From Tetramitus jugosus (taxonomy: Eukaryota > Heterolobosea > Eutetramitea > Acrasida > Vahlkampfiidae), in NCBI GenBank assembly GCA_937625935.1, contig OW569364.1, positions 186,001-250,000 on the forward strand: DNA of 64,000 nt. The letters run 5' to 3'. This document shows positions 49,642-61,200 of the stretch, piece by piece (the first letter of the stretch is position 1; the number at the start of each line of letters is the position of its first letter). Under the pieces are notes generated by a model that was not told where the DNA came from, did not search any database, and saw nothing but the letters and a program-made list of their open reading frames with translations. Made by a program: the position numbers and the translations under genes.

Positions 49642-50538
49642 ATGAACATCACCAGAACAACAACAAGTATTCTGAAGAGAAATTTGCGGCACCGGTGCGG
49701 TTCGAGACTTGCAACGCACATGGTCACTCATCAGTCATCATCCATGATGGTGGTTTCATCCCACTCCTTTCACACTCGACGACAACATCTGTTGATGACA
49801 TGTTCAGCACCAACACCAACAACAACAACCCATGATGGCTCTTCCGACAAGAGAACTGTTCCCAATTACAGCAGTTCGAGAAGATCATCACAAGTAGAAC
49901 TCGGTTTTCAATTCGAGAAAGAAACAGTGCAATTGTTGAATGGCAAGTATGGATTTCATGTGAAGAACACGTCGAAGCAATCTCATGATCAAGGTGTTGA
50001 TTTCTATGGAACGTGGAGAGTAAGTCACTCTGACAACAACAATAACACTCCCAAAATGGTTCATATACTGGGTCAGTGCAAGCGGGAGTCCAAATCCATC
50101 AGTGTCAGTCACATTAGAGAACTACAGGGAACACTCTCACAGTTCAACAATCAACAATTGACTGTGTCGTCTGATGTTGTTGGTGATGCTTCTTCATGTT
50201 CAACTCTCTCGACAACAACGACCGATACGAACTATAACAACAATGAGAAACGATATATCGGAATGTTGGTGAGTGATCAGTTGGGATTTTCTATTCATGC
50301 CACTCGTTTTGCGCAACAGTGCTCGGATGGTATCATTCTTTGCACTGTTGATACCCGGAATTGTAGTCTCATCCATTTTGTAATGAATGGAGCTGCGCGG
50401 CAAATGATTGGATCTCAGTTGGTCCCTGCAATGGAACGGACAGAAAGTGGCACCAAATGCATTGTCTTTTATGAAACTGTCACTGGATTAAAAAATGAAG
50501 AGGATGTATATCAAACAACAATCATACCGTTGGTATAG
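49642..50538 (+). CDS. mitochondrial PD-(D/E)XK nuclease-fold protein (Rrg7/Mrr-like)
   Basis: 298 residues. The fold's catalytic pattern is visible: Glu92 in GFQFEKETVQLLN, Asp120 in DQGVDFYGTW, and GQCKRES with Gln145 and Lys147, spaced as in Mrr-type restriction endonucleases and in the fungal protein Rrg7 (required for respiratory growth; DUF2034). The first 75 residues are rich in Arg, Ser, Thr and His with almost no acids, a mitochondrial presequence. A conserved-looking C-terminal part follows (RYIGMLVSDQLGFSIHATRFAQQ, MNGAARQMIGSQLVP). Rrg7 function is not settled; it is linked to mitochondrial gene expression. Whether this protein cuts DNA is not shown by sequence, although the D...QxK triad looks intact. 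Confidence 0.75.
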   Translation: MNITRTTTSILKRNLRHRCGSRLATHMVTHQSSSMMVVSSHSFHTRRQHLLMTCSAPTPTTTTHDGSSDKRTVPNYSSSRRSSQVELGFQFEKETVQLLNGKYGFHVKNTSKQSHDQGVDFYGTWRVSHSDNNNNTPKMVHILGQCKRESKSISVSHIRELQGTLSQFNNQQLTVSSDVVGDASSCSTLSTTTTDTNYNNNEKRYIGMLVSDQLGFSIHATRFAQQCSDGIILCTVDTRNCSLIHFVMNGAARQMIGSQLVPAMERTESGTKCIVFYETVTGLKNEEDVYQTTIIPLV

Positions 50539-50923
50539 GATAGATTGCGAAGGAATTTATCTGATGATGCGAAAGCTCCTTCAAGAACGGCACAATTAAG
50601 CTGAATCGGCGCATTCAAGAATAACTCCTCCATTTGATCCGTCCAATACCAAAATCCCGGGAATTTTTGTCCGATGAACGAACGACATCCAAAAAAGCCA
50701 TCCTTCCTTTCACACCAGAAAATAGAAGTCGATTCACTGCACAAGAAAATTGGAAAGAGTGAAAGCGTCTGAAGAGTTTGTGCACAAACGATTTCGTACA
50801 AAAAGAAGAGAGTATCACACATTGAAACGACGATTCTGACCAGACTTTCATATAAACAACAATATTGTGTCAGGCACAACACAACTACAACAACAACCAC
50901 AATAATCAACCTAATATCAAAAT
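50539..50923. other. 385-base intergenic region
   Basis: Between two + strand genes: the 3' end of the Rrg7-like gene and the promoter and CAACAACAAC-rich leader of the YdjM-like gene. I see no RNA gene or conserved frame. Confidence 0.5.
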
Positions 50924-52039
50924 ATGCCAGGAGGTGTTCATTATCTACTGGGATTGTTTCTCATTTACTTTTTCAGCATTTTCAACAACAACAACAATAA
51001 TCAACAACAACAAAAGAAATCAAATCATGATGATGACTCTTCAGCTGAAGAAACATCCATCATCAATGCCATCTCCCATTCACATCAATACTTTAAGGTC
51101 GGTCTAGTCTTCGGTTCTGTTGTTCCTGATATCGATGTTCTGGTGGCTGTTGCTGCCATTATTTACTCTTATCTCATGGGTGGAACAACCAATGATTTTG
51201 TTGAGATTGCCGATCTTGTTCACAGAAGTGCGACTCATACGTTGCTCCTGTGGGTGCCCATGGTGATTTTCACTGTTTTATTATCTGGTGCCATCACTGC
51301 ATGCATCAACAATGCACGATCGTGCACATCCAACGATCAACAAACAAGTCGTCGTAACAGAAGCAGTAGCAATACCAGCGTTGCAACTGATAGTATAAGG
51401 AGTGGACGATCGAATAGTAATGTGAGTCATCGTCATCATCCTCGCAGTGAGGATCAAGTCAGTATCGTTAAAAGCAAACGAGTGTTGCAACTAGAAAAGT
51501 GTCATTGTTGGGTTCAATTTGCACTCGGACTGTCTATCGGTGCTATTGTTCACGTATTGGCTGATACCATCTATCTCAAGGGTGTAAAAATGATGTGGCC
51601 ATGGACACAGAAGGTGTTCTTCTATGAATTGCCTCAGTTGCATCTCTTTCACATCTATTACTATCATCCATACACTCAGAAAATTTTCTTTGTGATTGAT
51701 CATTGCTCAGAGATTGTATTTTATTTGATACTTATCATGTACACTCACATGGACCAAAACACTTTATTCAAGCTCAAGTGTGTTTGCTATGTTCAATTCT
51801 CTGCGAATTTTATATGCTTTTTGATTGATCGATTCCTGGATATGCAATTCCATAATTTTGTCATCTTGCTCTATTTCCCAGGTGTACCATTCTTGGCCAT
51901 TAGTGTATCGATACCGTTGCTCATGGCGCCACAGATTGGTAACTTTGAATGGTCCAGAGTTTTCTCATTCTCCAAGAAAACGAGCACGAGTGCATTCTCC
52001 AGCATTGGAGCTCAAAAACCAGCGTGTAAAACATTATAA
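50924..52039 (+). CDS. YdjM-like membrane-bound metal-dependent hydrolase family protein
   Basis: 371 residues. Motifs of the YdjM (LexA-binding inner-membrane hydrolase) family occur in order: GSVVPDIDVL (PDID at 68-71), HRSATHTLLLW (His100, His105), and GAIVHVLADTI (His210, Asp214). They are set among four or more hydrophobic helices (about 9-20, 72-86, 107-128, 190-215, 250-275, 285-340). An Asn/Gln run at 21-30 and a Ser/Arg/His-rich insert at about 133-178 interrupt the bacterial-type core and look like local additions. Bacterial members are poorly studied; some are linked to membrane phospholipid turnover or SOS. A metal site and hydrolase role are inferred from the His/Asp pattern. The function here is unknown, and a bacterial origin is possible. 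Confidence 0.72.
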   Translation: MPGGVHYLLGLFLIYFFSIFNNNNNNQQQQKKSNHDDDSSAEETSIINAISHSHQYFKVGLVFGSVVPDIDVLVAVAAIIYSYLMGGTTNDFVEIADLVHRSATHTLLLWVPMVIFTVLLSGAITACINNARSCTSNDQQTSRRNRSSSNTSVATDSIRSGRSNSNVSHRHHPRSEDQVSIVKSKRVLQLEKCHCWVQFALGLSIGAIVHVLADTIYLKGVKMMWPWTQKVFFYELPQLHLFHIYYYHPYTQKIFFVIDHCSEIVFYLILIMYTHMDQNTLFKLKCVCYVQFSANFICFLIDRFLDMQFHNFVILLYFPGVPFLAISVSIPLLMAPQIGNFEWSRVFSFSKKTSTSAFSSIGAQKPACKTL

Positions 52040-52271
52040 GATCTCGCCGAAGTCGTGATTCATTTATAAAAATTTGTATGATGAGGGATATCACTACTAT
52101 GAAACCTCAATTCCAACCACATGGCCGATGATGAGGGTGCTCAAGCTCGAAACTCTCCCGCCGATCGGCGGTTGTCTACGGTTTCAAAAAACAACTTTGG
52201 GAACCCAATTGCTGCAATAAAAATTGTGGACAAACATTTCTGCAATTTGAAAGACACTTTGTTACAGAGGA

Positions 52272-55200
52272 ATGCCAGAAGAAGACAAGTCAAAGTTACC
52301 TCCAATTGATGAGCGACAAGCTTGGATTGAAAAACATGTACGAACAAGCTTCAAATTGACAGAGAAGGATTTAAAGAAGCTCGTGGAGACAGATGATTAC
52401 AAGTATGTATCTTTGATCTATCTGTCTTTAGTTTTCAGCTTTCTAACTGAAAGAAATGATTCACGATAGGAAATCGGTTCAAATTTTCTTAGAAACTGCT
52501 GATACTCGCTGTTTGTTCTTCTTCTTTTCGGATACTTCCCCCAATGCTCTATCTCTCTCCCTTACTCCTCCTGGTGTTTCTCTGAAGAAAACCTTCTTTG
52601 TAATGAAAACATCCAAGACGAAGATTACTCAAGAGAATATTGTGAATGTGTGTGTATTTGGAGATATAGATTCACAACCTCTCCAAAGCTTGGATTTACT
52701 CGCAAGAGATGTTGTACTTCCAGTGATAAACGATAGTGATAAGGATGAAAAAGTCAGAAGTTTCTTTGGAAAGTTTTTAAGCAATATTTATGTTACCATA
52801 GGTCAAACAGAAGGAAAAACTCTTCTACCTCTCCCCCTGGAGCTAAACGAAGACGGGGAGCAGGAAGATTCTAAAAAAGAAAATGAAAGAGGAAAGGATA
52901 GAATTCACACTCTAGAAACAGCACTAGTAACTTGGACAAACCAAATTAAAGAAGTGTTGAAGGATGATCCGGAAAGTTTATTCAAAACGATTAAGCACCC
53001 TGGACCTCTCGATGAAGTGGCCTTCTGGAAGCGCAAGCATCGAGATCTAGTGTCGATCAGAGGTCAACTACAGTCTACTCAAATTCAAGCAATACTAAAC
53101 TCTTTACGGAACACTAATTCGACATACATACCAGCTTTTGAAAAGTTGATGAAGGATGTTGATGATGCAATTTTCGAATCAGAGCAGTCAGATAAATTTT
53201 TAAACCCTTTGGTCTCTTATTTTGAAAAGATACAATGGGAAAGCTCTGGAAAAGCTGAATGGAATGAACTCGCCTCGGTGTTCAGAAGTTTATTCCACTT
53301 AATTTGGTTAGTTTGGAAAAACTGTGAATCCTACCGACAACCAAAACGACTTGTCACTTTGATTCGTGAAATTTGCAACAATTTAATAGATCATGCAAGA
53401 TTCCAAGTAGGAGGAAAGGAGATATTCACGGGTGAAATTTCTGAATCTATATTGAAACTTACTTCAGTGTTATCTGTATGTGCACTTTTTAAGAAGTATT
53501 ACTTTGCGTATAAATCATTCACTAGGGAAAGAATGCCAAAACATCCATGGAGAATTCAACCCAATGCGCTCTTCCACAGACTAGACAACTTTTTAGAGAG
53601 AGTGAGAGATTGCTTGGAGGTTTGTGAATTGGTAAGACTATTCGAAAAATTGGCAATCATAGAAGTTGGTGGTACTAAGGGTGAATCCTTGACGAGAGAA
53701 ATCCGAGAAATTCACAGAGATTTCCAGAGACAGTTCCAACAATTCAAGGAGATTGACTATGATGCATTGGATATTGACATGAAAAAGTTTGACGAAACCT
53801 TTTACAAATTCAAGTCAACCACAAAGGAGTGCGAGAGGAAAATAGGCTCAATCCTGTCCAAAGGTTTTGAAGACTGCAATACGATTTTCAGCGCGTTCAA
53901 GCTCATTGAAAGCTTCCAATCTCTGTTGCAGCGTGAAATAATTCAACAAGAATTAGAAAAAAAACAAAATGACCTTGTCCTGTCCTACAAGAGAGATCTA
54001 AAGACTGTCCAACAACTCTTTCAGGAGAAGAAGGATAATCCACCATTGTATCACAACACACCCCCAACAGCTGGTGCACTCTTGTGGTCCCAAGGATTGA
54101 TTGACCGAACAGATGATCCAATGAACCGGCTCAAACAGTTCAACGATTCTGTTTTTAAAACTCTCGAGGGAAAGGAGTGTGTGACTCTTCATGAAAGTAT
54201 TCTTGTCAACATTAGAAAGTATCAAAATCAAAAGTACACCGAGTGGGCCCAAGAAATAAGTGCTATTTCGAATGAGAAGTTGAACCAGTATCTATTAGGA
54301 AAAGCAAGTGATAATATGCTATTTGTGAACTTTGATTCAGCCCTTGTTCGGTTGCTTAGAGAGGTCAGTTACCTGGATAAGTTGAATACGCACCACAGTT
54401 CTGATTTGCAAATTCCACAAGAGGCTCTTGATATCTTTGAGAAAGCAGAAACATTTAGAACCCAAACAGGAAGTTTGAGTATAATTGTAAATATGTACAA
54501 CAACATGCAATTGACAATGTTGGATGTGGAAAAACCATTGCTCTTATCGCAGTTACGAACCATTGATCAAAAACTAGAAAGAGGATTGTCGAGCCTCAAC
54601 TGGAATTCTCTATCTATTGATGCGTTTACAACAGAGAGTTTTGAACTTGCTAAGCGTGCAAGTACCATGTTACAAACATTGAAGGGTTGTATTGAAGAGA
54701 TACAGAAGATTTTGGCAAAATGGGAGAGATCTCCAATGTTTGTCAGAAAGGAAACTAGAACTCTCACTCTCATGGAGTTCAAGGGCCGATACACTGAAAT
54801 GAAGAACCTATGTGAGAAGAATATTCGAAAAGGAGGTGAGACGATTCATAAACAGCTTCAACAATCATTCGCTGCATTGAATGGAGAAGTTGTCGAAACA
54901 TCAGTAGAATGGAAAAATTATGTTGCTTATGCTGATGCCATTGTAATTGAGGGTCTGACGAAGACGGTATTGGCATCAATGAATGCAATAAGAGAGCAGC
55001 TAGATGAGTCATATCTGGCGAAGAATGAGTTATCGCCGTTTTTGGAAATCAATTTGAAGTTGGAGGCTGAAAAAACAACAGTTTTTAAACCTCATTTAAG
55101 CGTCGAGCATGGACAAGAGCCAGATTATTCCATAGGGCAAATCATTGATGGATGGTTTGACGATTTTCTATCCATCTGTGGTCTTGTACCTCGGCTGGAC

Positions 55201-58200
55201 GGTAGTGCAGAAGGCTACTTGATGTCTGTCGGAGGGAACAAGGAGATAGCCCAATTGCGTAAGGTCGTCAAGCAATCAATTACTCTAGGGACACAAAAGG
55301 CCAATATGTTCAAGCAACAATATACAAAGTTTTGTGATTTGTGGGAGATGGATAGAAAGAAGTCATTTTCTTCATTCCTTGCTGAGTATCCAGGCGAGCA
55401 ACTAGATCAATATGACACACAAATTCAAAAATACAAGGAGATTGCTGATCAAATATCGACGTTACCCAATTATGATACCATTTCTTGGATGAGAATTGAT
55501 GCAAGACCTATGAAGAACGAGTTGCTTCGGTTGGCCGATTCATGGAAATCTCTATTTACTGGCTATCTTACCACCAAAGTGACATCTAGTTTGGACGAGT
55601 TGTATCGGTTTATGAATACAGCCCAAGAAGGTTTGAAAAAAGAGGTCGAACAAGGAGATGTAGAGACTCTCAAGGAAGTTATCGGTTATATCAGAGATGT
55701 CAGAGAGAAAACTGATTCTGCGAGCGAGAAGGGAATGTTTGAACCGTTAAAAGAAATTGCATTCTTGTTGGCTAAACATGATACAGCATTGAAAGCGAAT
55801 ACTCTCACTCAATTGGAAGAATCTCCATCACTATGGGACCACCTGTCAAAAGAGGCGCTCAATAAGCGAGCCAACCTTTCTTCACTGCAGGACGAGGAAG
55901 CCAAAAAGATGAAAGACAAAGTAATTGATTTCAATGAGAAATTACAACACTTCCAATCCGATTATAATCAAATGGGCGCTTTCTTCTGGGCAACTGGAGT
56001 TAAGACAGCATATTTGGAGTTGGATAAATGGCATAGATTACTTCATGCGATCGAAGAAGAAGCAAAGGGTCTCAAGCGTATGCAAGCACTCTTCGAATTA
56101 ACAGTTATGGAGTATAAGTCAATTGATACCATGCGATTGAACATGACGTTATTGAAAACGTTGTGGGATATGGCATCTCATGTTCTTTCTCTGTTCAAAG
56201 ATTGGATGAAGACGTCATTTTTGAAGGTGGATGTTGACTTTCTTGTGGATGAAACCAAAAAACTTAAAAAACAAATTCAATCATTTAATAGCAAAACAAA
56301 ATCGTGGGATTGCTATAATGGGGTGTCTGATGCTGTTACTAATATGTTAGTTTCTCTTCCTCTTGTTCAAGAATTGAGAAACCCAGCAATGAGAACCAGA
56401 CATTGGGAGCAACTTCTTGAGGAAACTGGAAAGACTGGCGTAGTTGACCCTCAAGATGATTCTTTTAGCTTGGAACAGCTCTTAGAACTTGGACTACACG
56501 CTTATGTTGAGAATGTGCAGACAATTGTAGACAAAGCTTCAAAACAATTGACCATCGAAAATAGTTTAAACAAAATTGAAGGAATTTGGAAGGGTTTAAA
56601 TTTCATCTTTGAACAACATGACAAATATGATTGTATGGTACTTGGTTCAGTTGAAGAAGTTATTGAAAATTTGGAAGATAATTTGGTCCAACTTCAAAAT
56701 ATGTCTACCGTCCGATATGTGGAGTACTTTTTTGACCGTTTAAATTCTTGGCAAAATACCTTGGCTGCTGTAGAAAGTGTCGTAAGTCTTTGGACACAAG
56801 TACAAAAAACCTGGTCCAACTTATATCCTATCTTTGTACTTTCCGAAGACATAAGAACCCAATTACAGGATGATGCAAAACGATTTGAAAATGTGGATAA
56901 AAGGTGGAGAGGGTTAATGATAGTGGCTAAGGATATCCCTAACGTGGTCGAGGCATGTTCTTCAGCTACAATCCAACAACGTCTCCAGTCTGATGTTGGT
57001 GTTTATGTAATGTTAGGAAGTATGCAGGAGGATCTCGAGATGTGTGAAAAGTCGCTTGCTGATTATCTTGAAACGAAACGGAAAGCATTCCCTCGTTTCT
57101 ACTTTGTTGCTCCAGCTGATTTAGTAGATATCCTCAGTAAGGGAAGCTTTCCTAGACAAGTTATGAAACATATGGCGAAGCTTGTTGATGGAATTCAAAC
57201 TCTTTCCTTTGAAGATGATACAGACGTGTCAACAGGTATCATTAGTAACACTGCTGGCGAGATTGTTCCTTTCTCTAAACCTTTCGAATGCAAGGGACCT
57301 GTAGAGACTTGGCTAGGTGGAGTGTTAGATAATATCAAGGATACTCTGTCAACGATATTGGCAGAGGCTCATGTTTCATATCTAGAACAACCTCGGGATG
57401 CTTGGATTTTACATTTTCCTGCTCAATTAGTCATAGTAGCGGCCAGAATCTGGTATACAAGCGAAGTTAATTCTGCCTTTGATAGACAAGAGGAAGGAGA
57501 TAAGAATGCTCTCAAGGATTACAACAAACAACAAGTCGAACAACTTGCCAAACTGTCTCATCTTGTTCAAGGAAAGCTCACAAAAGGAGACCGCGCGAAG
57601 ATTATCACTCTCATTACGGTGGATGTTCATAACAGAGATATTGTTCTGAAGCTTATTGATGAAAAAGCCGAGAATGCTGGTGTATTCACATGGCAATCTC
57701 AATTAAGATACACTTGGGATGAAAAAAAGGGTTGTATGATTAACATTGCTGATGCTGAGTTCACATATGGTTATGAGTACATTGGTAATTGCGGTTGCCT
57801 TGTCATTACTCCTCTGACTGATCGTTGTTATATCACACTAACTCAGTCATTAAGACTGATCATGGGTGGTGCCCCAGCTGGACCTGCAGGTACAGGCAAG
57901 ACAGAAACGACAAAAGATCTCGGTAGGGCGTTGGGAACGGCAGTGTATGTTTTCAATTGCACAGATCAAATGGATTATCTCTCGCTAGGAAATATATTCA
58001 AGGGACTTGCAATGACTGGCACTTGGGGATGTTTTGATGAATTTAATCGTATTCAAGTAGGAGTGCTATCTGTTGTGGCAACTCAATTCAAGTCCATTCT
58101 CGATGCCATTAGAGCACAAAAGAAGGAATTTAATTTCCAAAATGAGATCATCCCCCTCATCCCAACTTGTGGTGCCTTTATCACCATGAATCCAGGTTAT

Positions 58201-61200
58201 AAGGGCAGAGCAGAACTTCCCGAGAACTTGAAAGCTCTTTTCCGTCCGTGTGCGATGGTTGTTCCCGATTTCTTAAATATTTGTGAAATTATGTTGGCTT
58301 CTGAAGGATTCGTTGATGCTAAGCCACTTGCCAAGAAATTTGTCACGCTGTACAAACTGAACAAAGAACTTCTGTCCAAACAAGATCACTATGATTGGGG
58401 TTTGAGAGCGATAAAATCTGTGCTTGTTATCGCAGGTAGCTTGAAGAGAGCTGAGCCTCATATTTCAGAAGAGAAGATTTTAATGAGAGCGCTGAGAGAC
58501 ACAAACCTGGCTAAGCTATCAAAAGATGACGTAGAAATCTTTAAGAGACTAATCTTGGATCTCTTCCCAATGCTCGAAGTTCCAACAAAAAAGGATGCCC
58601 AATTGGAAGATTCTCTCAACAAAGCAGCTCAACAACTCAATTATCAAGTGGGAGAAAATAATATTTTCATATTGAAAGCAGTTCAGTTTAAGGAATTGTT
58701 AGACGTGAGACATTCAGTTTTTATATTAGGGCCAGCAGGTTCAGCAAAATCCAGTGTTTGGAAGACATTGGCGAAAGCAATGGAGTTACTAGACAAGAAA
58801 GTATGGACTCACATCATGGATCCAAAAGCAGTGTCCAGTGATGAGCTTTATGGATATATGCACAGAGCAACTCGCGATTGGAAAGATGGAATTCTTTCGT
58901 ACTTTATGAGAGAAATGTCAAAATCAGAGCATGTACATGTTGATTCTCCAAAATGGATCATTTTGGATGGTGATATTGATGCGGAGTGGATTGAGTCCAT
59001 GAATACTGTGATGGATGACAACAAAGTTCTCACCTTGGCATCTAATGAGCGTATTCCCCTCACTCCAGCCATGAGAATGGTGTTCGAAATTTCTCATCTA
59101 AAGAATGCAACACCCGCAACCGTATCTCGTGCTGGTATTCTCTTTTTGAATGAAACGGATATCGGATGGTCGCCATTCAAGGAAAGCTGGATCGAAACTC
59201 GCTCGAATGATCGAGAAAAACATTATCTCGAACAACTGTTTGAGAAATATGCTCCACCAGCACTAGAGTGGCTAAGGAACAACATCAAAACCATTATCCC
59301 TGTCTCAGACATCAACATGATACAAACTCTATGCTATTTATTGGAGGGACTCGTCACAGAAGAGACTTGTCCTAACGGTACTACAAATGATATCTTTGAA
59401 AACTATTTTGCGTTTGCTGCTATTTACGCTTTCGGAGGAGCTCTAGAGCAAGAAGACAGACAAATTTTCAGTGGTTGGTTCAAGAAAACATTTGCTGCCA
59501 TCAAATTCCCAGAAAATTCGTCAGTCTTTGATTTCTATATCACGGAGGGCAAGAATCTTACTCCTTGGTCCGAAATTGTACCGAAGTATGTGCACGACTA
59601 TGATGTACCATTTAGTGAGGTTGTCGTTCATACAGAAGAGACTGTGCGCTTGAATTATGTGACAAGTTTACTCGTTGACAACAAGAAACCTGTCTTGTTT
59701 GTAGGAACTGCAGGTACAGGAAAAACCACGATGGCAAAGGAGAAGCTGAATCATTTGAATGAGAATACAATGTACTCGGCGATTAACTTTAATAGTAACA
59801 CGGATTCACAAACTCTGCAAGTTATTCTCGAGCAATCTCTGGAGAAGAAGGCAGGCAGAAGGTTTGCTCCTTCCGGAATTAAGAAGTTGATATACTTCAT
59901 TGACGACTTGAATATGCCTACTCCAGACAAATACAATACCCAATCTGCTATTGCCCTCATGAGACAACACATTGACTATGGATTTTGGTTCGATCGCACG
60001 AAAATGGTGATTAAAGAGATTGGCAATACTCAGTATATCGCAGCAATGAACCCAAAGGCTGGATCCTTCACAGTTGATGATCGACTACAAAGGCACTTCG
60101 GAATATTTGCTTGTTCGTTCCCCGGTAAGCAGGATTTGGCAACAATTTATCTTCAAATTATGACAGGTCATTTTAAGCATTTCATGAGCGCTATACGCGA
60201 ATTGGCTCCCAAACTAGTCGAAGCATCGATAAGCCTACACAAGAAAACAAGCGAAACATTTATGCCAACCGCTATAAAGTTCCATTATCAGTTCAATTTA
60301 AGAGAGCTGTCTAATGTGTTTCAGGGTCTCTGTCTTTCTGCTGGCAACAAGTTTACTGAGCCAGACCAGATGATACGATTGTGGATGCATGAATGTATGC
60401 GTGTGTTCTCCGATAGAATGATGTTCGAGGAAGATATTAATGAGTTCAGTACTCTTGTAAAGAATGTCGCGAAAGAAAGTTTTGCCTTCGATGCTGATAA
60501 AGCAGATGTCCAAACTCTAACTTTCACATCATTCATGGAAGCAAGTGAGACCAATGAGAAGGTTTACGCCGAGGCAACAGAGATGGAACAACTGAAACAA
60601 TTGTTAAACAAGAAGTTAGACGAATACAATTCAGATCATGCAGTCATGAATCTAGAACTCTTCACCCAAGCCGTTCAGCATGTAAGTCGAATTAGTAGAA
60701 TCATTGCCAATCCGAGAGGTAACGCACTGTTAGTGGGGGTGGGAGGTAGTGGCAAACAAAGTTTGTCCAGGCTTGCTTCATTCATCAATGGATACGACAC
60801 CTACCAGATCACTGTTACCTCTTCATACAGCATGATTGATTTTAAGAACTCTCTCATAGCATTATACAAGAACACTGGTTTGAAGGGACAAGACTTCACT
60901 TTCATTCTTACTGACTCTCAGATTGTGCACGAGAAGATGTTAGTTTTTATCAACGACTTGCTCTCTTCAGGCTATATCCCTGAATTATTTGCTAATGATG
61001 AAAAAGATAGCATCATTTCCTCCATTCAATCTGAAGTTAGACTCGCTGGAAAAGACCATAATGATAAGAAGATATGCTGGAATCACTTCATTGAGAAGGT
61101 TAGAAACAAACTTCACGTAGTTCTTTGTTTCTCTCCCATTGGTGAGCAGTTTCGAGTGTGGTGTCGTAAATTCCCTGCCATAATTAACTGCACAGTAATT

